Below are positions 15,094-19,893 of a stretch of 19,893 nucleotides of DNA, piece after piece (the stretch's first letter is position 1; each line of letters begins with the position of its first letter). The stretch is taken from contig JAEWRL010000018.1 in assembly GCA_023398955.1 (NCBI GenBank), forward strand, positions 1 through 19,893, given 5' to 3'. This DNA comes from Pseudomonadota bacterium. Lineage in GTDB: Bacteria > Myxococcota_A > Polyangia > Polyangiales > Polyangiaceae. The position numbers and the translations under genes are program-made. The notes beneath the pieces are model-generated. The model saw only the letters and a program-made list of their open reading frames with translations. It had not been told where the DNA came from and made no database searches.

Positions 15094-15251
15094 GATGAGT
15101 GAGCGCAGGGCGTTGGCTGCATCCTCCCACGAGCGCCGCCCAGCCCCAAGGTCGCAGAAGCTGGCGCGGTGGGCGGACACACCTGCGCTCCCGCGCGGGA
15201 CCTAGGTAGGCACTCTTGGGACCTCTGCGCCGATGCCCCGCGGGGGTGCGC

Positions 15252-15280
15252 TTGACGGCTTGCACGACAGCCTGGACACT
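15252..15280 (+). promoter_or_regulatory. Candidate sigma-70-type promoter for the VWD-LCCL lipoprotein
   Basis: TTGACG (15252-15257) is separated by 17 bp from GACACT (15275-15280), which keeps three of six consensus -10 bases. It would start transcription about 45 bp before the ATG at 15333, where AAAGGA (15320-15325) is a fitting ribosome binding site. The -10 match is poor. Confidence 0.3.
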
Positions 15281-15332
15281 CTGTGACGGCATGTCCGTCG
15301 GTGCGGATCCGACGGACGAAAGGACGGATTGG

Positions 15333-16805
15333 ATGAGAACTGGGAAGTACTCTTTGCTGCTCGCCTCATTGGTGGTGCAGGTTGCTTTTGGCTGTTCGAG
15401 TGACGACAAAGGAGACGTGGGGACCGCAGGCGCGGGCGGCGGCGACTCGGCGGGTACCGCTGGCGCGAGCGGTTCGGACACGGGAGACGAAGCAGGTGGC
15501 GCAGCGGGCGCTAGTGAGGGCGGCGCAGCGGGCGCTACTGAGGGCGGCGCGGCGGGCGCTACTGAGGGCGGCGCGGCGGGCGCTAGTGAGGGCGGCGCGG
15601 CGGGTGCTCCAGGTACCGCTGGGAGTCCAGGCTCGGCTGGCCAAGGCGGGGCAGCAGGGAGCGATCCGGGAAGCTCGGGCTATGACGTGAACGAGTGCCC
15701 TCCCTGCGAGCGTGGCTGCGCCGCGGGCGACCCGCACATCATCACCTTCGATGGCGCCTACTACGACTTTCAGGCGGCGGGCGAGTACGTCATCACGGCT
15801 GCTGGAGACCTCGTCGTCCAAGCGCGCCTCCAGCCGACCGATACCTGCCAGGACGTCGCTTACGTTCGAGCCGTTGCCTTTGGCTCCGCCGACAGCAGCA
15901 TCAGCGTGCATGCGGACACCGAGCGCTTCGTGCGCCTGAGCGACGGGACGTCGCTTGCGCTTGGCGAAGCGGACACGGAGTTCGGCGACTGGCAGCTCGT
16001 GAGCGCTTGCAACGGCGTGGTCGCCACCTCGACGGCTGGCGACCAGGTCATCGTCCACTACGTCGGAGAGAACTGGCTCGACGTGGAGGTACGTCCAGGG
16101 GCCCGCAGCGAGGACTTCGGCGGCCTTTTCGGCAACTTCGATGGCGACGAGACGAACGACATCGCCCTTCCGGACGGCACCCGGCTCCCGGATCCGACGC
16201 CATGGGAAGGTCTCTACGGTGCCTTTGGTGGCTCCTGGGCCGTCACCGAGGAGAACAGCCTCTTCGTCTACGACAGTGGCGAGAGCGCCGCGGACTATGC
16301 GGGTGGCGGCATGCCCGGAACCCTCGATCTCTCGACGATTCCGGAGGAGGACCTCGCCGCGGCGGCAGTGGCATGTGCCGGCGTGACGGAAACCGCGCTC
16401 TATGAGGGCTGCATCACGGACGTCGTCTGCGGCGGTGCGGACGCCGAGGTCGCAGCGGCCTGGTTCAAGACGGATCCAAACCCAGAGGTCGTCCTGGATG
16501 TCGAGCCACCAACCACCGTGTATATCTGTGACCTAGTAGGCTATGAGGTCATGGACCTCGACGATAACACCATCGACTGTCCCGCGAACTGCGGGGCGAT
16601 GGGTACGATATGGGGCACGGACCTCTATACCGATGACTCCGCCATCTGCACGGCCGCCATTCACGCGGGTTTGATCGAGGACGCCGTCGGTGGGACCGTG
16701 ACGGTCCATCGCGAGCCCGGTCTGGAAAGCTACGAAGGCACGACCCGAAACGGCATCACCTCACTTTCGTACGGGGAGTGGGACGCCAGCTTCTCGCTCG
16801 AATAG
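15333..16805 (+). CDS. Lipoprotein with Ala/Gly repeat linker, von Willebrand type D domain and LCCL domain
   Basis: A 490-residue protein. The ATG at 15333 follows AAAGGA and precedes a signal peptide ending VAFGC (Cys21). Residues 29-117 are a Gly/Ala linker that includes a 24-bp tandem repeat (residues 55-92). From about residue 120 a VWD domain begins: CERGCAAGDPHIITFDG (GDPH at 132-135) and YYDFQAAGEY, then GLFGNFDGD at 264-272. The usual form of that last motif is GLCGN, so Cys is replaced by Phe266. Residues about 395-490 match an LCCL domain: DCPANCG, GTDLYTDDS, ICTAAIHAG, GGTVTVH and NGITSLSYG, with four Cys at 399, 416, 420 and 439. Both domains are known from extracellular adhesion and matrix proteins, so a surface binding role is inferred. 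The gene is convergent with the SNF2 gene. Confidence 0.9.
   Translation: MRTGKYSLLLASLVVQVAFGCSSDDKGDVGTAGAGGGDSAGTAGASGSDTGDEAGGAAGASEGGAAGATEGGAAGATEGGAAGASEGGAAGAPGTAGSPGSAGQGGAAGSDPGSSGYDVNECPPCERGCAAGDPHIITFDGAYYDFQAAGEYVITAAGDLVVQARLQPTDTCQDVAYVRAVAFGSADSSISVHADTERFVRLSDGTSLALGEADTEFGDWQLVSACNGVVATSTAGDQVIVHYVGENWLDVEVRPGARSEDFGGLFGNFDGDETNDIALPDGTRLPDPTPWEGLYGAFGGSWAVTEENSLFVYDSGESAADYAGGGMPGTLDLSTIPEEDLAAAAVACAGVTETALYEGCITDVVCGGADAEVAAAWFKTDPNPEVVLDVEPPTTVYICDLVGYEVMDLDDNTIDCPANCGAMGTIWGTDLYTDDSAICTAAIHAGLIEDAVGGTVTVHREPGLESYEGTTRNGITSLSYGEWDASFSLE
15495..15608 (+). repeat. 24-bp in-frame tandem repeat, about 4.75 copies
   Basis: Units start at 15495, 15519, 15543, 15567 and 15591 (the last is partial). 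Each encodes GGAAGA[S/T]E. Differences are silent third-position changes (GCA/GCG, GGT/GGC) and AGT/ACT. The high identity suggests recent slippage expansion; the frame-preserving unit would only change linker length. Confidence 0.9.
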
Positions 16806-16830
16806 GGCCCCACCGGCCAAGGCACGACGC

Positions 16831-16867
16831 GGCTCCCGTTCGGGTGGATAGCCACTCAACGGGAGCC
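16831..16867. terminator. Bidirectional hairpin overlapping the SNF2 gene stop codon
   Basis: GGCTCCCGTT (16831-16840) and AACGGGAGCC (16858-16867) are perfect reverse complements. Inside them GGTGG (16843-16847) pairs with CCACT (16852-16856) around loop ATAG. The right arm covers the last codons and stop of the leftward SNF2 gene, and the left arm lies 26 bp after the rightward lipoprotein stop. The symmetry suits termination from both sides. Confidence 0.6.
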
Positions 16868-19573
16868 GTAGGGTTCCCGAGCGCCCACGGCCGTGGTCTT
16901 GAGCGAAGCCGCCAGGATCTCCAGGACGCGAGCCAGGGGAGCTGCGAGTTCGGGCGGGGTCTCAATACGCAACCTGCCCGACGGGGTCAGTTCGACGGAC
17001 AGCCCAGCGAGCGCGTTTGTCAACGCCATGAGCTCCGGCCCTTGCGAAGCCGCGACCGAGGTCCGCGCGGCCCGAGCGCTGCTCGTCGTGGCGTCGGCGG
17101 TCACCGCGTGTCCTGCCGCAGGCTCCGGGATCTCGGCGCTCCCGGCCAAAGTGTCCTCGAATTGCGAGCCGTCCGAGCCGGAGTCCCACTCCGAGCCCGC
17201 GAGCTCCGCCGCGATCACCTCGAGCTCGGACTCCGCGTCCGCGGACTCTCCTGACACGGGCTCCGTCACGTCAGCCGGCTCCATCAGCTTCTTGACGCCG
17301 GCTAGGAACGAGCGGTCGCCGTCGAAGCGCACCTCATCCGACGTGCCGTCGAAGAGAGTAGAGAAAACGGCTTGCTTCTGTGCAACGAGCTCGGCAATGC
17401 GCGATTCGATGCCGCGCTCCGACACGAGGTTCAGAACCTCGACGGGGTCCGCCTGCCCGAGCCGATAGATACGCCCGATCCGTTGCTCCAGCACGGCAGG
17501 GTTCCACGGGAGCTCGAGGTTGATACAGCAGCTGGCGGCTCGCTGCAGATTCAAGCCCACGCCGCCCGCATCGCTCAGGAACAGTACGGCCAACGCCGGG
17601 TCGTCGTGGAAGTCCACAAGCGCTCTCTCTCGCTGGTTGCGGGACTCTGCGCCCGTGAAGAAGCCCGCCCGCTTGCCTGCGCCATCGAGGACATCCTCGA
17701 CGCTCCACTTGGCGAGCCTGAGCATCTTTCGCCACTGGCTGAAGACCACGACCTTGCGCCCTTGTTCAACGACGAGCTGCTGCACCAGGTCTCGGAATGC
17801 AACGAGCTTGGGGGCGTAGAGGGTCCGCAGAAAGCGTTCGGAGCGGCACTGCGTCGCCTGGCAGCGTGGCCATTCCTGGTCGAAATGGAGCTGCGCCAGC
17901 CCGTTGCAGATCATGCGCTGCGTGGTGAGCAGCTGCATCAACCTGAGAAACTCGGGCTGCGTCAAAGGCCGCACCTGGGCCGTCCTGACCAGGCCTGCGA
18001 TCGGACGATCCAGGTTGTCGTGCTCCTCGCCCTGCTCGGGGGTGAGCTCCACCGCGACTCGGGTGTCAGTTCTTGGGGGCAGCTGAGACAACACCTCGGC
18101 CCGCTGGCGGCGCAGAAACGAAGCTCCAAGGCGCTGGCGGAGAACGCTCAGGTTCCGTGCCCCACCCACCCCACGGTCGGCGTTGGCAACACTGATCGAG
18201 TGCCACGGGACGAGCCTCCACTTGGGTTCCAACGCCGTGTCATCGACGAAGTCCATGATCGACGCGAGCTCGTCGAAGCGGTTCTCCATTGGAGTACCCG
18301 TGAGCACCAGGCGATACTCCGCCCCGAGCGACTTGATGCTGGCAGCCGACTTGGTCGCCCAGTTCTTGATTCGCTGCGCCTCGTCGAGCAGCACGAGCTC
18401 GGGGGCAAAGGCTTGCACGTGCGGCAGGTCCCTAAGGAGTAGCTCGTAACCAATGAGCAAGAGCCCTCGCTTCGTCTTGCGATAGGTCAGAGCTCGTTCG
18501 TCGGCATTCCCCTGAACCTCTACGAGCGGAGTCTTCGTGGTCTCACGCCATTCGCGCAGCCATTGGGAGCGCAGTGCTGCGGGGACGACGAGCAGGCCGC
18601 GATCGATGCGCCCGGTGGTGTAGAGGGCGTGGCAGCAAGCGACGGCCTGGGTCGTCTTTCCGAGACCCATGTCGTCGGCGAGGAGCAGCCGGCCACTCTC
18701 GAGGAACTGCCGAACTCCTTGCTTCTGGTAGTCGTAGAGCGTCCTCTGGAGCTTGGCGGTCGCTGCCTCGGCCCGAGGCAAGCCCCGGGCGTTCGCCACC
18801 CAGCGCTCCGCTCGAGTTCGCTCCTCCTCGAGCACCCTCTTCGCCGCCGGTTCGGCGGTGAGCTGGCCCTTGCGAATCGCCAAGAGCTGGTTCTCAATCC
18901 AGCGTAAGCGCTTGTGAGCAGGCCACGTTGCGTCGTCCGCTGGCCGCGCCCGCGTGAACCTCTTCACGTTGCCCTCGGGCCCCGTCATCCTCAGGCTCGC
19001 GAGCCGATCATGGGGACCAGTCAGCGGAGCCACCGCGCTCCACTGCAGCCGCGGCTTCTTACGGCGCGGACCGCTTCCGCGCTTCCTCGAAGCCTGGGAG
19101 AACGCTGACGCCGGCAGGCTCAACAGAACCGCCAATCCGTGTTTGCATACCCCCAGGGCTCCACGTACGAAGTCAGGGCAATCGCAGCTCGTCCTCAGGG
19201 GATCGAGAGAGCAAATCTCCGTTCGATATTGGCGGGCGGCTCGAACCCCCGCTGTGCCCTTCGACCCAACCTGATAGAGACCGACGGCGCGTGCCGGACG
19301 CGCAAGGACGCTCGTTGCGTCTCGCTTCGCGAAGCCGGCGCGACGTATCAGCGCCTCCATCGCAGCCCTACGCACCGGCCAGTCCGCGTCGGGCGTATGA
19401 GCGATCACCAGCTCGGCGAGGACCGCCACCGGGACTTTGCCGAAGCGGTTGCGCGCCAACGCGGCCAGCGCGTTGCGCGTCTCTCCAAGGGGTTCGAACG
19501 ACTCGGAGGCTTTGGAGCTCTCGAGGCCAGTAACCAAAGTGTGCGAAGAGACAGCTCGGCGGCTCGCTTCCAT
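16856..19573 (-). CDS. SWIM zinc-finger SNF2-family helicase
   Basis: A 905-residue protein from ATG 19573; a TTG at 19639 would add 22 residues, and neither start has a clear ribosome binding site. Near residue 130 a SWIM finger is seen (CDCPDF then GVCKHG: Cys130, Cys132, Cys143, His145). The SNF2 ATPase follows: LLLADDMGLGKTTQ with Walker A Lys306, VVPAALRSQWLREW, LLDEAQRIKN (DEAQ at 397-400) and LTGTPMENRFDEL. The second RecA lobe has VVFSQWRKML, LSDAGGVGLNLQ and QRIGRIYRLGQ (697-707). All core motifs are present, so an active DNA-translocating ATPase is likely. The last 150 residues hold an Asp/Glu/Ser-rich stretch and no known domain. The SWIM-SNF2 combination suggests remodelling of protein-DNA or RNA-polymerase complexes, a role in repair, or defence; the specific role is unknown. 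Its 5' side faces an IS5-like element about 150 bp away. Confidence 0.93.
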   Translation of the reverse strand: MEASRRAVSSHTLVTGLESSKASESFEPLGETRNALAALARNRFGKVPVAVLAELVIAHTPDADWPVRRAAMEALIRRAGFAKRDATSVLARPARAVGLYQVGSKGTAGVRAARQYRTEICSLDPLRTSCDCPDFVRGALGVCKHGLAVLLSLPASAFSQASRKRGSGPRRKKPRLQWSAVAPLTGPHDRLASLRMTGPEGNVKRFTRARPADDATWPAHKRLRWIENQLLAIRKGQLTAEPAAKRVLEEERTRAERWVANARGLPRAEAATAKLQRTLYDYQKQGVRQFLESGRLLLADDMGLGKTTQAVACCHALYTTGRIDRGLLVVPAALRSQWLREWRETTKTPLVEVQGNADERALTYRKTKRGLLLIGYELLLRDLPHVQAFAPELVLLDEAQRIKNWATKSAASIKSLGAEYRLVLTGTPMENRFDELASIMDFVDDTALEPKWRLVPWHSISVANADRGVGGARNLSVLRQRLGASFLRRQRAEVLSQLPPRTDTRVAVELTPEQGEEHDNLDRPIAGLVRTAQVRPLTQPEFLRLMQLLTTQRMICNGLAQLHFDQEWPRCQATQCRSERFLRTLYAPKLVAFRDLVQQLVVEQGRKVVVFSQWRKMLRLAKWSVEDVLDGAGKRAGFFTGAESRNQRERALVDFHDDPALAVLFLSDAGGVGLNLQRAASCCINLELPWNPAVLEQRIGRIYRLGQADPVEVLNLVSERGIESRIAELVAQKQAVFSTLFDGTSDEVRFDGDRSFLAGVKKLMEPADVTEPVSGESADAESELEVIAAELAGSEWDSGSDGSQFEDTLAGSAEIPEPAAGHAVTADATTSSARAARTSVAASQGPELMALTNALAGLSVELTPSGRLRIETPPELAAPLARVLEILAASLKTTAVGAREPYGSR

Positions 19574-19790
19574 GGCGCTCGTTTCAGCAAGGGTCACGCT
19601 CCAGAGCAAGGCTCGCGTGCGCAAATCCCTAAAGACCAAAGAGCCGGCCTGTGCCTTCCTCGGCGATGACTCCGTTCAGCGTCAACGATTGCGTGCAGGA
19701 CGTTGCAAGCCCAACTCGTGCTAGGGCCTGTCCCTGAATGCGTGCCCGTGCCCGGCGCTGTACGCTGAAAACTTTTCCATGGTGCTTGAG

Positions 19791-19815
19791 GCATGCTCCA
19801 GGGAGCGCAGCATGC
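19791..19815 (+). promoter_or_regulatory. Hairpin covering the transposase translation start
   Basis: GCATGCT (19791-19797) pairs with AGCATGC (19809-19815), which contains the start codon at 19812. The 11-nt loop holds the ribosome binding site AGGGAG (19800-19805, 6 nt before the ATG). Alternatively GCTCC (19795-19799) pairs directly with GGAGC (19802-19806). Either fold would hide the start on a transcript entering from outside. Confidence 0.45.
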
Positions 19816-19893
19816 TTCGACTTCAACTGAACGACGGTCAGTGGTCAAAGTTGGCTCTTGTGCTGGAAGGCCAGCGCGGAGCGGGGCGCCGGG
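19812..19893 (+). CDS. IS5-family transposase, N-terminal fragment (continues beyond window)
   Basis: Only 27 codons are present. They read MLRLQLNDGQWSKLALVLEG, then QRGAGRR, matching the beginning of IS5-type transposases, which commonly open with LTDEQW-like residues, a short hydrophobic helix and a Gly/Arg turn. The start is supported by AGGGAG six bases upstream. The catalytic DDE residues would lie downstream and cannot be checked. It is oriented away from the SNF2 gene, forming a divergent pair with it. The assignment rests on a short N-terminal match. Confidence 0.65.
   Translation, partial: MLRLQLNDGQWSKLALVLEGQRGAGRR

Larger units (their letters stand above)
19721..19893 (+). mobile_element. 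Left end of an IS5-like insertion sequence (truncated by window)
   Basis: CTAG at 19721-19724 is followed by GGGCCTGTCCCTGAAT, which resembles the terminal inverted repeat start of IS5-family elements that choose CTAG/CTAA-type targets. A transposase-like reading frame begins 87 bp inside. The right end, the second target copy and the rest of the transposase lie outside the window, so the boundary is inferred from one end only. Confidence 0.6.

Noticed and set aside
15181..15332. 39-residue upstream extension of the VWD-LCCL protein from 15216
   Set aside because: It would bury the signal peptide. ATG 15333 has a good ribosome binding site and the lipoprotein signal directly after it.
15366..16058. 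230-codon minus-strand open frame with Arg/Ala repeats
   Set aside because: Antisense of the 24-bp repeat and the VWD domain; the repetitive pattern comes from the plus-strand coding sequence.
17372..18442. 356-codon plus-strand open frame inside the SNF2 gene
   Set aside because: Antisense to the conserved helicase motifs; no domain of its own.

Overview
The window is about 20 kb of GC-rich chromosome that looks like a large-genome myxobacterium (Myxococcota, probably Polyangiales or Sorangium-like). The grounds are strong G/C bias at third codon positions, four predicted lipoproteins that carry a long Gly/Ser/Ala linker straight after the lipobox, a degraded member of the HNH-nuclease family I recall as multi-copy in myxobacteria, and a calcium-site-like ECNDGIDNDGDG segment ahead of a beta-helix. 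The taxonomic assignment is an inference from gene style; no rRNA or tRNA gene was seen.

Layout. 1-642: 3' part of a decayed HNH endonuclease gene. 643-1086: non-coding, with a 24-bp-spaced direct repeat resembling an IS21-type end. 1087-2211 (+): lipoprotein with a HEIGH zinc-protease-like domain, convergent with rnz (2245-3186, -), encoding tRNA 3'-processing RNase Z. 3187-3697: non-coding. 3698-5929 (+): lipoprotein with a parallel beta-helix domain, followed by a perfect 11-bp hairpin. 6072-8900 (+): a 942-residue multidomain protein joining a CadC/adenylate-cyclase-type N-terminal domain, a TolB/FlgO-like domain, TPR-like helices and a complete UrtA-like (urea/short amide) binding domain, with no signal peptide or membrane segment. 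8918-9388 (-): cupin. 9389-9793: non-coding, with an imperfect dyad. 9794-12202 (+): lipoprotein with an Ig-like domain and a beta-propeller. 12387-13364 (-): alpha/beta-hydrolase lipoprotein, and 13438-15093 (-): GT-C membrane glycosyltransferase, possibly one transcription unit. 15333-16805 (+): lipoprotein with VWD and LCCL domains. 16856-19573 (-): SWIM-SNF2 helicase, convergent with the VWD-LCCL gene across a hairpin that overlaps the helicase stop codon. 19721-19893: left end and transposase start of an IS5-like insertion sequence cut by the window edge.

Together the genes look like accessory, envelope-oriented myxobacterial sequence rather than one pathway. Four lipoproteins share the same tether design but carry unrelated outer domains. 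RNase Z is the only clear housekeeping gene. The most unusual gene is the UrtA-containing soluble protein, which is best read as an intracellular sensor of urea or a short amide. Signs of mobile DNA are the HNH remnant and possible IS21-end repeat on the left and the IS5-like end on the right.
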